64,000 nt of DNA, from contig CAYLSB010000007.1 of NCBI GenBank assembly GCA_964386005.1, forward strand, positions 41,805 to 105,804. The letters are read 5' to 3'. A program made the translations under genes and the position numbers. This document shows positions 26,384-35,531 of this stretch, in pieces (the stretch's first letter is position 1; each line of letters begins with the position of its first letter). The DNA comes from FEN-1350 sp964386005 (GTDB lineage Bacteria; Planctomycetota; Phycisphaerae; Sedimentisphaerales; Anaerohalosphaeraceae). The notes beneath the pieces were generated by a model. The model ran no database searches, had not been told where the DNA came from, and saw only the letters and a list, made by a program, of their open reading frames with translations.

Positions 26384-26411
26384 CGTCGTTCCTTTTGGCC
26401 TTTTCGCCGCC

Positions 26412-26801
26412 TTAGACCACTTCGCTTGCCAGCGATAAGATCTTCATGAAATTCTTGTCCCGCAGTTCCCGTGCGACGGCGCCGAAAATTCGAGTCCCGA
26501 TGGGATTGCCTTCGGCATCGATCATCACCGCCGAGTTGGTATCGAATCGAACATAACTTCCGTCCGGCCGGCGAATGGGATAGATCGTGCGAATAATCAC
26601 GCATCGGTGGACCTTTTTACGGTTCAACTGACAACTGGGCAGGCGCTTCTTGATCGCCACACACACGATATCGCCGATTGAAGCGGTGACCCGGGTACAT
26701 TTACCCTTTCGGGCGCTGGTACGGCCAAGTACCCGGATACACTGCGCCGTTTTTACGCCGCTGTTATCGGCGATATTCAACATGGTTTCTTGCTGTATCA
26801 A
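26412..26801 (-). CDS. rplN: 50S ribosomal protein L14
   Basis: A 129-residue protein at the subunit interface. MIQQETMLNIADNSGVKTAQC and GNPIGTRIFGAVARELRDKNFMKI are diagnostic. A few residues longer than the E. coli protein. Confidence 0.97.
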   Translation of the reverse strand: MIQQETMLNIADNSGVKTAQCIRVLGRTSARKGKCTRVTASIGDIVCVAIKKRLPSCQLNRKKVHRCVIIRTIYPIRRPDGSYVRFDTNSAVMIDAEGNPIGTRIFGAVARELRDKNFMKILSLASEVV

Positions 26802-26813
26802 GGTCTGGCCCTC

Positions 26814-27074
26814 TTACTCAATCACCGCTTTTTCGATCACTTTCAGCAGCCGCCAACTCTTGGTTTTGCTGATCGGCCTGCACTCGATAATCTCCACAAC
26901 ATCGCCCACCCCGGCCTGGTTGGTTTCATCGTGAACCCCAAGGACGGTCTTGCGTCGGAGATATTTTCCATAGATCGGATGCTTGATCGTGAAATCAATT
27001 CGCACCCGTACGCTTTTGCTGCCGCTTTTGCTGATCACCACGGCTCGTTCGGTTTTCTTGCTTTTCGCTTCCAT
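26814..27074 (-). CDS. rpsQ: 30S ribosomal protein S17
   Basis: An 86-residue 16S-binding OB-fold protein. IKHPIYGKYLRRKT and GDVVEIIECRPISKTKSWR are diagnostic. It starts six bases after rpmC. Confidence 0.97.
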   Translation of the reverse strand: MEAKSKKTERAVVISKSGSKSVRVRIDFTIKHPIYGKYLRRKTVLGVHDETNQAGVGDVVEIIECRPISKTKSWRLLKVIEKAVIE

Positions 27075-27080
27075 AGTGGA

Positions 27081-27278
27081 TTACCGGCCCTCGTTCTGTT
27101 TTTCTCGAAGGATCGTCTTGATCCGGGCGATATCCCGCCGGGTATTTTTCACGGCACGGGTGTTTTCGAGATTTTCCGTCACTGACTGACAACGCAGATC
27201 AAACAAATGTTTTTCTGTTTCCATCAGTCGTTCCCGCAATTCTTCGGGGCGCATTTCACGAAAATTCGACGCCTTCAT
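27081..27278 (-). CDS. rpmC: 50S ribosomal protein L29
   Basis: A 65-residue two-helix protein near the exit tunnel. REMRPEELRERLMETEKHLFDLR and the later TRRDIARIKTILREK are diagnostic. Confidence 0.97.
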   Translation of the reverse strand: MKASNFREMRPEELRERLMETEKHLFDLRCQSVTENLENTRAVKNTRRDIARIKTILREKQNEGR

Positions 27279-27290
27279 CCTATTCTCCTG

Positions 27291-27713
27291 TTATGCGAGG
27301 GTATGCCTTCGCGTGACCAATCGACACTTGACCGGCATCTTGTGCGCCACTCGCGATAAAGCCAGTTTGGCCACTTCGGCCGAAACGCCGCCGATCTCAA
27401 ACATAACCATTCCCGGCTTGACTCTCGCAACCCAACCTTCAATTTCCGCTTTGCCCTTGCCCATTCGGGTTTCAAGCGGCTTGGCGGTATAGGAGTGATT
27501 GGGGAAAATCCGAATATAGACTTTACCCTCGCGATGCAGAAAATGGGTTGCGGCGACTCGGCCGGCTTCGATCTGCCGACCGGTAATCCACGACGTCTCC
27601 AAGGTCTGCAATCCATACTCGCCGAAGGCCACGTAATTGCCCCGCGTCGCGTTGCCGTGTATCCGACCTCGCTGTTGTTTTCGATACTTAACTCGTTTTG
27701 GCATCAAAGCCAT
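27291..27713 (-). CDS. rplP: 50S ribosomal protein L16
   Basis: A 140-residue protein that shapes the A-site tRNA pocket. MPKRVKYRKQQRGR and GEYGLQTLETSWITGRQIEA are diagnostic. The ATG at 27713 has AAGGG eight bases upstream, so I keep it; the family's usual start would be the ATG at 27704, three codons later. Confidence 0.96.
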   Translation of the reverse strand: MALMPKRVKYRKQQRGRIHGNATRGNYVAFGEYGLQTLETSWITGRQIEAGRVAATHFLHREGKVYIRIFPNHSYTAKPLETRMGKGKAEIEGWVARVKPGMVMFEIGGVSAEVAKLALSRVAHKMPVKCRLVTRRHTLA

Positions 27714-27747
27714 GAATACGTCCCTTTGTAATCAATCTATAAATAGA

Positions 27748-28551
27748 TTATCCGCTGTGTCCAGCCGACTCGCCTCCGGCGTCCGAAACCCCTCCCGGCC
27801 CCACCCGGGACCGGGATGTTTCCGTCCGGGATCGGGGACCGCCGGGACCACGACCGCCTTCACGACGTCCTCGGCCTGTCCGACGGGGTCGGAAGGTTGG
27901 CGCCGCCTGTTCCTCGCCAAACTTCCCCTTATAGATCCACACCTTGATACCGATGGTTCCGTAGGTCGTTCGTGCGGTTGCCACACCGTAATCCACATTG
28001 GCATCCAGCGTTTGCAGGGGAATGCTGCCCAGCTTCTGCTTTTCCGTACGGGCGATTTCCGCTCCAGCCAACCGACCGCCACACATGATCTTGATCCCCT
28101 TGGCCCCGGCGTTGATCGCATTTTCACAGGCCATCTTCATGACCCGCCGATACGAAGCCCGCTTTTGCAACTGCTGAGCAATCGATTCGGCTACCAGCGT
28201 TGAATCCAGGTTCGGCTCTTTAATCTCAATGACGTTCACGCTGACCTTGCGATCGATCAATTCTTCCAGTTGTTCCCGAAGGGTTTCCACCTCGGCTCCC
28301 CTCGGTCCGATGACCATTCCCGGACGTCCGGTATGCAGCGTTACTTTGACCTCGTTGCGTGTACGGGCGATTTCCACCTTGGCCACGGCCGCATACGGCG
28401 GCTGACGGTTGAATTTGGCATCGATGAATTTCCGCAGTTTGGTATCTTCCACAAGAAAATCACCGTAGTTGGCCTTCGGCGCAAACCATGTGCTTTGCCA
28501 TCCCAGCGTGATGCCCGTTCGAAAACCGATTGGTGATGTTTTTTGACCCAT
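27748..28551 (-). CDS. rpsC: 30S ribosomal protein S3 with Gly/Arg-rich tail
   Basis: A 267-residue protein (233 in E. coli) at the mRNA entry channel. MGQKTSPIGFRTGITLGW starts the mature form at 28551; the frame start at 28596 adds unsupported residues. The KH domain is at GRPGMVIGPRGAEV. The last 40 or so residues are an added Gly/Arg-rich tail (RRTGRGRREGGRGPGGPRS), a likely disordered RNA-contacting extension. Confidence 0.96.
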   Translation of the reverse strand: MGQKTSPIGFRTGITLGWQSTWFAPKANYGDFLVEDTKLRKFIDAKFNRQPPYAAVAKVEIARTRNEVKVTLHTGRPGMVIGPRGAEVETLREQLEELIDRKVSVNVIEIKEPNLDSTLVAESIAQQLQKRASYRRVMKMACENAINAGAKGIKIMCGGRLAGAEIARTEKQKLGSIPLQTLDANVDYGVATARTTYGTIGIKVWIYKGKFGEEQAAPTFRPRRTGRGRREGGRGPGGPRSRTETSRSRVGPGGVSDAGGESAGHSG

Positions 28552-28573
28552 AGTCCCTGTCCGATTTCCTGTC

Positions 28574-29131
28574 TTATGCCTCTGGCTCTTGTGCAACGCT
28601 CACATACAGATGACTGGCTTCTTTCCAAATGGGATGCGCCCTGCCTCGATCCTTGGCACGCCATCCTTTGGTTCCCATACGACGACCGGCGCCATCCACG
28701 CGAGCTTCGCAGACATAGAGCGATTCGGTATCGGCTTCCTTCTCGTCGGCGTTCGCAACGGCGCTTTCCAATACCTTGCGAATATGGTACGCCGCCCGCC
28801 GGTGCTCAAACTTCAATACGTCCAGGGCATCCTGCACGCTTCGCCCGGAAATCAATTGCATGACCAAACGGGCCTTGCGAGCCGCGGAAGGCGCATACCG
28901 ATGGGAGGCCTGCCACTGAGAGATTTCGTTGACTTCGACACCGAGTGCCGATGCCAAACGACGAACATCTTCCGCTGTCGGTTTAGGAATATAGAGTTTC
29001 TGCATCCAGTTCCGCAAAGCCGATACTGCCTGTTCGGCATCCATCCCGGCGCGAACCAGATTTCCGGCCAGCGAGGCAACGCTCATTCGACGCCGCTTGC
29101 AGATCTGTTGTAATCGTTCTCCATTCAACAT
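28574..29131 (-). CDS. rplV: 50S ribosomal protein L22 with N-terminal helix-turn-helix-like extension
   Basis: A 185-residue protein; E. coli L22 has 110. The L22 core begins near residue 76 (SHRYAPSAARKARLV) and includes the loop AGRRMGTKGWRAKDRGR that lines the exit tunnel. Residues 1-75 form an added helical domain (RLQQICKRRRMSVASLAGNL, then AEDVRRLASALGVEVNEISQW) that resembles a Cro/C1-type helix-turn-helix. The core is intact, so the protein should still serve the ribosome. The ATG at 29131 is preferred over a TTG at 29140. Confidence 0.93.
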   Translation of the reverse strand: MLNGERLQQICKRRRMSVASLAGNLVRAGMDAEQAVSALRNWMQKLYIPKPTAEDVRRLASALGVEVNEISQWQASHRYAPSAARKARLVMQLISGRSVQDALDVLKFEHRRAAYHIRKVLESAVANADEKEADTESLYVCEARVDGAGRRMGTKGWRAKDRGRAHPIWKEASHLYVSVAQEPEA

Positions 29132-29169
29132 AGAATTCAATCCCGAATTTGATGACCCGAACTAAACGA

Positions 29170-29448
29170 TCAGGTGGCCTCTTCCTTCTTCACGCCGGAA
29201 TGACCCCGGAACGTCCGAGTCGTTGAAAATTCACCCAGCTTGTGGCCAACCATATCTTCCGTCACAAACACTTTATGAAACATCCGTCCGTTGTGAACCA
29301 TGAATGTATAGCCCACAAACTCCGGCACGATGGTACAACTTCGAGCCCAGGTTTTGATGGGATCCCGGGAACCTCGATCCACCTGAACCATAACTTTCTG
29401 AAACAACTTGACGTTGATAAACGGGCCTTTTTTCTTTGACCGTCCCAT
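29170..29448 (-). CDS. rpsS: 30S ribosomal protein S19
   Basis: A 92-residue head protein, the same length as in E. coli. MGRSKKKGPFINVKLF and GHKLGEFSTTRTFRGHSG are diagnostic. It lies between rplB and rplV. Confidence 0.97.
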   Translation of the reverse strand: MGRSKKKGPFINVKLFQKVMVQVDRGSRDPIKTWARSCTIVPEFVGYTFMVHNGRMFHKVFVTEDMVGHKLGEFSTTRTFRGHSGVKKEEAT

Positions 29449-29493
29449 GTGCTTCCTTTGCGTTCTACCGCTGAATCTCTTTCCCGCGATTCG

Positions 29494-30348
29494 TTACAGC
29501 ACCAACTGCTGCCCACGGTTGTTCTTTCGCCGACGAATAATCCATTGATTACTGCCCTTCCGCGGATTTCTCGTCTTGCCGCCTTTGGCCAGCACACCTG
29601 TCGGAGAACAGGGATGGCGACCGCCATTGGCTCGACCTTCGCCTCCACCCAACGGATGGGCAACCGGATTCTGGGCCTTGCCACGAACATGACCGCGTCG
29701 TCCGCAATGCCGCATACGGCCGGCCTTGCCAACGACGACATTCTGATAATCGGAATTGCCCAACTGACCAATCGTGGCCCGGCATTCCTTGCGAACCTTG
29801 CGCATTTCGCCGCTGGGAAGAATAACGGTGGCCCAATCACCCTCTTTGGCCATCAGACGCGCCACTCCTCCGGCGGTACGAACCATCTTGCCCCCCTGGC
29901 CGGGAGTCATTTCGATATTATGGACATCCACTCCAACGGGAATTCCCGATAGAGGCATGGCATTGCCGATCCTGGGTTCCACCTCGACGCCGCTCTCAAT
30001 CCACGCGCCGACTTTCAATCCGGATGGCGAAAGAATATACCGTTTTTCGCCGTCTTTGTAGTGGATCAACGATATAAAACAATTTCGATTCGGATCGTAT
30101 TCAATCGTGGCTACGCAACCCGGAACACCGTCTTTGTTCCGTTTAAAATCGATGATCCGATACATTCGTCGGGCGCCGCCGCCGATAAATCGCACTGTCG
30201 TACACCCGGAATGGTTGCGACCCCCGGCCTTCTTGAGACGAACACATAACGTCTTTTCAGGCCGATCCGTCGTCAACTCCTTTTTGTAATCGATCACCGA
30301 ACTGTTACGACGACCCGCCGATGTCGGTCTGTATATTTTAATTGCCAT
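29494..30348 (-). CDS. rplB: 50S ribosomal protein L2
   Basis: A 284-residue protein (273 in E. coli) needed for subunit joining and peptidyl transfer. The C-terminal NPVAHPLGGGEGRANGGRHP contains the conserved His near the peptidyl-transferase centre. The N-terminal KIYRPTSAGRRNSSVIDY is also typical. Confidence 0.98.
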   Translation of the reverse strand: MAIKIYRPTSAGRRNSSVIDYKKELTTDRPEKTLCVRLKKAGGRNHSGCTTVRFIGGGARRMYRIIDFKRNKDGVPGCVATIEYDPNRNCFISLIHYKDGEKRYILSPSGLKVGAWIESGVEVEPRIGNAMPLSGIPVGVDVHNIEMTPGQGGKMVRTAGGVARLMAKEGDWATVILPSGEMRKVRKECRATIGQLGNSDYQNVVVGKAGRMRHCGRRGHVRGKAQNPVAHPLGGGEGRANGGRHPCSPTGVLAKGGKTRNPRKGSNQWIIRRRKNNRGQQLVL

Positions 30349-30399
30349 GACTCGAATCCTTGTTCGCTTCTCTGGTCGGCCTGCGCCGGTCCCGCACGA

Positions 30400-30678
30400 T
30401 TAGAATAAATCGATTCGGTGATCGGCACCCAGCACGACGACCGCCTTTTTCCAGTTTTTGGTTCGTCCCATGAATCGCCCGCGACGACGGGGCTTGCCCT
30501 TGACGTTGGCGGTACGAACATCAATGACTTTCACGGTGTACAACTGTTCCACCGCGCTCCGGATCTGAATTTTATTCGCCCGCGGATTGACTTCGAATGA
30601 ATACGCATTCCGGGTATTCGCCAGATGCATTCCCTGCTCTGTCACTAACGGCCGAATGATAATATCATATTTATCCAC
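30400..30678 (-). CDS. rplW: 50S ribosomal protein L23 (GTG start)
   Basis: A 92-residue exit-tunnel protein that docks trigger factor and SRP. The open frame extends to 30765, but the family N-terminus (DKYDIIIRPLVTEQ) begins at the GTG at 30676-30678, preceded by AGGTGA. That start lies nine bases after the rplD stop, giving normal operon spacing, whereas the longer frame would overlap rplD. The N-terminal QGMHLANTRNAYSFEV region follows the family. Confidence 0.94.
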   Translation of the reverse strand: MDKYDIIIRPLVTEQGMHLANTRNAYSFEVNPRANKIQIRSAVEQLYTVKVIDVRTANVKGKPRRRGRFMGRTKNWKKAVVVLGADHRIDLF

Positions 30679-30686
30679 AGGTTCAC

Positions 30687-31331
30687 CTATTGACTCTTCC
30701 TGGATCCTTCGTTGATCAGCGACAACAACGCCTCTTTGGTCATCAACATCTTCTGGCGATTGCAAATGTCTCCGGCATTCAGATCCCCCACCGGCATCAC
30801 ATCCACGCGGGGAATATTCCGAACCGATTTATACACATTAACATCGTACTGCGGTATTGACACCAGGCAGCTTCGATCGATCTTGAGATTCCGAAGGATC
30901 GCCGCAAAATCCCGGGTTTTGGGTGCGGGCAAGGCCAGATCGCTGACTACCACGAAATTCCGGCTTTTCATTTTGGCCAGGATTGCGGAATCCCTTGCCA
31001 ATCGCCGCTGTTTTTTCGGCATCTGCTGACTGAAATCCCGTACGCTCTTGGCAAACGCCACGCCGCCGCCCTTTCGGATATTTGTTCGCGCCGAACCCAT
31101 TCGGGCGTTTCCGGTACCCTTCTGCCGGTACAGTTTCCGCGTGGATCCCTCGACGAGACCGCGGCTTTTTGTTGCCGCCGTGCCGATCCGCTTATTGGCA
31201 TGGTACATCACGATTGCCTGCTTGAGTAACGGATATCGAATTCGTCCGCCAAAGACCGCTTCATCGACCTGCAGGCTCTCGACCTCTTTGCCTTCTCGAT
31301 TGTAAACCGCCAGTTCAATCATTTCTGTCAT
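30687..31331 (-). CDS. rplD: 50S ribosomal protein L4
   Basis: A 214-residue protein with a loop that reaches the exit tunnel: GSTRKLYRQKGTGNARMGS is diagnostic. In E. coli L4 also represses the S10 operon by acting on its leader. An ATG at 31322 is an alternative start three codons in. Confidence 0.97.
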   Translation of the reverse strand: MTEMIELAVYNREGKEVESLQVDEAVFGGRIRYPLLKQAIVMYHANKRIGTAATKSRGLVEGSTRKLYRQKGTGNARMGSARTNIRKGGGVAFAKSVRDFSQQMPKKQRRLARDSAILAKMKSRNFVVVSDLALPAPKTRDFAAILRNLKIDRSCLVSIPQYDVNVYKSVRNIPRVDVMPVGDLNAGDICNRQKMLMTKEALLSLINEGSRKSQ

Positions 31332-31377
31332 CCATTCTCTGTCGTCGATACCAACAAAATATCGTTTCGTCGCGGGA

Positions 31378-32034
31378 TCATCTGTGACTCTTGGCCGAAC
31401 GAATCACCACATAGGTTCCCGTAGCGCCCGGAACCGGCCCTTTGATCACCAGAAGATTTTTCTCCTCATCAACCGAGATCAGCCGATGATTCTTCGCCGT
31501 GACCCGGTCCATACCCATATGACCGGCCATGCGCTTGCCCTTCTTGATATTTCCGCCGTGACCGCGGTCGCTGGCATTACCCGACAAGGAACCGGGGGCT
31601 CGATGCTTTCGCTCGGTTCCATGCGAAGTGGGAAAACCGCCGAAACCATGACGCTTCATCACGCCCTGAAATCCCTTACCCTTGCTGATGCCGATCACAT
31701 CCACATACTGGATTTCGGAAAAAATGCCGACTCGCACCAGATCGCCGGCATTGAACTCCGCTTTCCCCTGATCCTTGTCCGTCAATCGCCATTCGCGAAT
31801 AAATCGCTTGGCGGCGGTATTGGCCTTCTTGGCATGCCCCTCCGCCGGTTTCTTGATACGGCTTGCCTTGACATCCTCAAATCCCAGTTGCAGGGCCCGA
31901 TATCCATCGTTCTCCATGGTCTTGACCTGAAGAACCGGACATGGACCGGCCTGGATCACCGTCACCGGCGTCATCTTGCCGGCTTCGTCATAAACCTGGG
32001 TCATCCCGATCTTTTTGCCCAATATCATTGCCAT
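31378..32034 (-). CDS. rplC: 50S ribosomal protein L3
   Basis: A 218-residue protein that folds toward the peptidyl-transferase centre. MILGKKIGMTQVYDEAG, GKGFQGVMKRHGFGGFPTSHG and RMAGHMGMDRVT are diagnostic. Confidence 0.98.
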   Translation of the reverse strand: MAMILGKKIGMTQVYDEAGKMTPVTVIQAGPCPVLQVKTMENDGYRALQLGFEDVKASRIKKPAEGHAKKANTAAKRFIREWRLTDKDQGKAEFNAGDLVRVGIFSEIQYVDVIGISKGKGFQGVMKRHGFGGFPTSHGTERKHRAPGSLSGNASDRGHGGNIKKGKRMAGHMGMDRVTAKNHRLISVDEEKNLLVIKGPVPGATGTYVVIRSAKSHR

Positions 32035-32073
32035 ACGTCGTTCCTTCCGTCCGGAGTCGTGAGTGACCGAACG

Positions 32074-32388
32074 TTATGCCTTGATCTTAACAAAAACGCC
32101 CGCGGGAACTACCAGCTTATTCAGGGCTTCGACCGTACGGGCGTTGGCTTCATGGATATCAATCAGTCGCTTATGTGTGCGCATCTCGAACTGCTCTCGC
32201 GACTTTTTGTCGATATGCGGACTGCGTAATACCGTATAACGTTCTATTCGCGTGGGAAGCGGAACCGGCCCGTTCACGCGGGCATTGGTCCGACGGGCTT
32301 GCTCGACGATCTCTTTGGCCGAATTATCCAGGGCCTTGTGATCGTATGCTTCCATCCGTATCCGTATCCGTTCCGTTTCCGTTGCCAT
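32074..32388 (-). CDS. rpsJ: 30S ribosomal protein S10
   Basis: A 104-residue head protein that also partners NusB in antitermination. RIRIRMEAYDHKALDNSAKEI and GPVPLPTRIERYTVLRSPHI are diagnostic. It is the first gene of the S10 segment, 363 bases after fusA. Confidence 0.98.
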   Translation of the reverse strand: MATETERIRIRMEAYDHKALDNSAKEIVEQARRTNARVNGPVPLPTRIERYTVLRSPHIDKKSREQFEMRTHKRLIDIHEANARTVEALNKLVVPAGVFVKIKA

Positions 32389-32751
32389 CGCCTTTTCCTA
32401 ATTCTTGTCTTTTCCCCGACGATATATGATCTCATTCGTCGGAAATACGATCCGAAATTATCCGACAGTACAACCCAACGATTTTGGCTATACCGGTTGT
32501 GTTGTTCTCAGGCAGGAAAAGCGGTTACGCTTCCCTTACTTTACCCTGACCGCCGAAGCAATTTTCACTCGGGTCATCCCTTTGCCCCGATGAAAATCTT
32601 CGCCGGGCGTTTCGGGCCTTACTACTCTGCCATCCATGGTTGACCACTTCTTTTTGGAAATGAACAGTCCAACTCGTTATTCGCACAAATATCCATCTCT
32701 GTGCTCGCTTCGACTGTAAAAAGTAGCTTTTACCAAATCGGTAAAAATCTG
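32389..32751 (-). other. fusA-rpsJ intergenic region, probable S10 leader
   Basis: No coding region is supported. A candidate promoter overlaps the fusA stop, which would give the S10 transcript a leader of roughly 330 bases. I could not identify an L4-type attenuator or a clear intrinsic terminator in it. Confidence 0.5.
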
Positions 32752-32755
32752 TCAA
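32727..32755 (-). promoter_or_regulatory. candidate promoter for the S10 segment
   Basis: On the minus strand a perfect TTGACA (32750-32755) and TAAAAG (32727-32732) are 17 bases apart. The TGA inside TTGACA is the fusA stop codon itself. Confidence 0.5.
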
Positions 32756-34836
32756 TAGAAACCTGCTAAAATTTTTTCAGAAATTTGTTCGGGGGTTTTT
32801 TCATAACACAACGGTTCCATGGTGAAACTTCCCCGCCCCGCCGTTGCCCCCCGTAATTCGCCGGCGTATCCGAACATTTCACTTAGAGGCACTTTGGCGT
32901 CAATCACGCGAATCAGGCCATGCAACCGGGTATCGGTAATCATTCCCCTCTTGGAAATCAGATTGCCCTGAACAGCCCCGTAGTAGTTATCCGGAATCGT
33001 TACCTCGACTTTCATGATCGGCTCGAGCAATATCGGTCCGGCGGCCTGCAAGGCCTCTCTGACGGCTAAAATCCCCGCCTGTTCAAAGGCCAACTCGGAT
33101 GAGTCCACCGTATGGAAGGATCCTTCAATAACCCTGACTTTGACGCCGACGACGGGAAAACCGCCCAAAGAACCGGTCGAAAGCCCCATCCGAACGCCCC
33201 GTTCGACGGCCGGGATGTATTCTTTGGGAATGGATCCTCCGATAATGCCGTTTTCAAACTCAATGGTCATGCTGTAATGCTGGTTTTCATCCAGCAGGGG
33301 TTCGACGGTGACCATCGCATGGCCGTACTGTCCACGTCCGCCCGTTTGCTTGATAAATTTTCCTTCCCCTTCCGCCTGTCCGGTTATGGCCTCTTTATAG
33401 GCCACTCTGGGGCGACCGACCCGAATATCCACACCCAGATCACGGGTTATTTTATGCTGCAGGATCTCCAAATGAAGTTCACCCATGCCGCACATAATCG
33501 TCTGGCCGGTTTCCGGGTCATACCGACAGGTAAACGTGGGATCTTCGCGCCGGAGAATGTTGATCGCTTCCGACAATTTCATCCGATCCCCCGAAGACTT
33601 GGGTTCAACGGACATACTCACCACGGTTTCCGGAAAACGGATGCTTTCCAGAACCACGGGAAAACGCGTATCGCATAACGTATCTCCCGTCAGAGTCTCT
33701 TTTAACCCGATGACGGCGACAATATCCCCGGCCTGGGCGGAATCAAGAATCTCCCGGGAACTGGCATGCATCTCGAAAATCCGCGTAATGTTTTCCTTGC
33801 AATCTCGTGTGCTGTTATAAATACGGCTGCCCTTCTGGAGACGACCCTGATAAATCCGGATGAAATACAGATCGCCGTGCTTATCGCCGGTGATTTTAAA
33901 CGCCAAAGCAACAAACGGCTTTTTCGGATCGCATATAATCTTAATTTCTTTTTTATCATGGCCGGGCTTATGCCCGAAGATCTCCGGACGATCCAGAGGA
34001 GAGGGTAAAAAGTCCGTTATCCCGTCAAGAAGCCGGCGAATGCCGATATTTCGCAGGGCCGCTCCGACAAATAAGGGATAGATTTTTCCGATCAGAGTCC
34101 CCTTCCGCAGCGCCGAGACAATGGCATCGTTCCGGATCGGCTGATTATGGATATACGCCTCCATGAGGGATTCATCAAACTCGGCGGCCGCCTCGATCAT
34201 TTCGTGTCGCCAATGTTCCGCCGTCTCCACCAGGGATTCGGGAATCGCTTTCTCCTCAAAACTGGCGCCGACATCCTCCGATTCAAAATAATACGCCTTC
34301 ATGCCGATCAGATCGACGAGCCCTTCAAAGGCGGAATCCTGGCCGATGGGAATCTGAACCGGAACCGCGTGAGCGTTGAGTTTCGAGCGGATACTCTGCA
34401 CGGACATCTCGAAATCCGCCCCGGTCTTGTCCATCTTGTTCAGAAAACACAGGCACGGAATATGATATTTTTGTCCCTGTCGCCAAACGGTTTCACTCTG
34501 GGCCTGAACCCCTTCGCTGGCATCGAAAACGGCAACGGCTCCATCCAGGACCCGCAACGATCGCTCGACTTCGGCGGTAAAATCAACATGCCCCGGCGTA
34601 TCGATCAAATTGATCTGATAGTCTTTCCACGGACACCGGGTTGCCGCGGAAGTGATTGTAATGCCCCGTTCCTGTTCCTCCTCCAGAAAATCCATCACGG
34701 CGGTTCCCTCATGCACCTCGCCGATTTTATACGTCTTTCCGGAAAAATAAAGAATCCGTTCCGATACCGTGGTTTTACCGGCATCGATATGGGCCATGAT
34801 TCCTATGTTTCGAATTTTCGATAAATCATCCGACAT
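32752..34836 (-). CDS. fusA: elongation factor G
   Basis: A 694-residue translocase GTPase. All G motifs are canonical: AHIDAGKTT (P-loop), RGITI (switch I), DTPGHVDF (switch II) and NKMD. Domains II to V follow in order, with PRVAYKEAI and GMGELHLEI in domain III/IV. GAGG precedes the ATG. A terminator stands between rpsG and fusA, and a promoter-like site overlaps its stop codon, so fusA may be partly uncoupled from the genes on both sides. Confidence 0.98.
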   Translation of the reverse strand: MSDDLSKIRNIGIMAHIDAGKTTVSERILYFSGKTYKIGEVHEGTAVMDFLEEEQERGITITSAATRCPWKDYQINLIDTPGHVDFTAEVERSLRVLDGAVAVFDASEGVQAQSETVWRQGQKYHIPCLCFLNKMDKTGADFEMSVQSIRSKLNAHAVPVQIPIGQDSAFEGLVDLIGMKAYYFESEDVGASFEEKAIPESLVETAEHWRHEMIEAAAEFDESLMEAYIHNQPIRNDAIVSALRKGTLIGKIYPLFVGAALRNIGIRRLLDGITDFLPSPLDRPEIFGHKPGHDKKEIKIICDPKKPFVALAFKITGDKHGDLYFIRIYQGRLQKGSRIYNSTRDCKENITRIFEMHASSREILDSAQAGDIVAVIGLKETLTGDTLCDTRFPVVLESIRFPETVVSMSVEPKSSGDRMKLSEAINILRREDPTFTCRYDPETGQTIMCGMGELHLEILQHKITRDLGVDIRVGRPRVAYKEAITGQAEGEGKFIKQTGGRGQYGHAMVTVEPLLDENQHYSMTIEFENGIIGGSIPKEYIPAVERGVRMGLSTGSLGGFPVVGVKVRVIEGSFHTVDSSELAFEQAGILAVREALQAAGPILLEPIMKVEVTIPDNYYGAVQGNLISKRGMITDTRLHGLIRVIDAKVPLSEMFGYAGELRGATAGRGSFTMEPLCYEKTPEQISEKILAGFY

Positions 34837-34956
34837 ACAAACCTCAAACTCAGAACCGGATTATCCGATGGGCATTTCGGTCCCGGAATGATAACAGGAT
34901 GCAACCGGGATTTAAACATTATGCCTCCCGTTATCCGTTATCTACCGTCGTTCAAT

Positions 34957-34995
34957 AAAACTGCCACGACCATTAAACATCAACGGGCGTGGCAG
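34957..34995 (-). terminator. intrinsic terminator between rpsG and fusA
   Basis: On the minus strand an 8-pair stem (CTGCCACG/CGTGGCAG, 34961-34995) is followed at once by TTTTATT. It starts 15 bases after the rpsG stop, so it could end or reduce transcription of the rpoB-rpoC-rpsL-rpsG segment. Confidence 0.65.
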
Positions 34996-35009
34996 ATTGC
35001 TGATGGGAC

Positions 35010-35483
35010 TTACCATGCGAAGTGGGCAAACGCCTTATTCGCCTCCGCCATACGATGAACGTTCTCGCGGGTGGTCATGGCCGCGCCTTCTTTGTTATAG
35101 GCGTCAATCAATTCGCCGGCCAGCCGATCCCCCATGGGCTTGCCCTTTTTGGCGCGAGCGGCGCCGATGATCCACCGAATCGCCAGCGACTGCTGCCGAC
35201 GGGAACTCACCTGCATCGGAACCTGGTAACTGGCGCCTCCGACCCGCCGACTCCGAACTTCCAGCATGGGTTTGACATTGTTAACGGCCGTCATAAACAC
35301 TTCCAACGGTGCGACATCTTTCACTTTTTTGGCGACGGACTCCATCGCGGAATAAAATACGGCTTGCGCAACGCTCTTCTTTCCCTGCCACATCAGGCAA
35401 TTGATGAATTTGGTCGCCAGCGGGTCCGGGTACCGCGGGTCGGGTTTAATCTGAATTCGAGCGCTAATAAATTTCTTCGACAT
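35010..35483 (-). CDS. rpsG: 30S ribosomal protein S7
   Basis: A 157-residue 16S-binding head protein. KVKDVAPLEVFMTAVNNVKPMLE and RRVGGASYQVPMQV are diagnostic. It follows rpsL by 48 bases. Confidence 0.98.
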   Translation of the reverse strand: MSKKFISARIQIKPDPRYPDPLATKFINCLMWQGKKSVAQAVFYSAMESVAKKVKDVAPLEVFMTAVNNVKPMLEVRSRRVGGASYQVPMQVSSRRQQSLAIRWIIGAARAKKGKPMGDRLAGELIDAYNKEGAAMTTRENVHRMAEANKAFAHFAW

Positions 35484-35531
35484 GAATACACCTTCTTGTT
35501 TGGGTCTTCCGGGTTAATCCCCAGAGGATGG

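Noticed and set aside
30679..30765. 29-residue N-terminal extension of L23
   Set aside because: It would overlap rplD; the GTG at 30676-30678 with AGGTGA upstream gives the family start.
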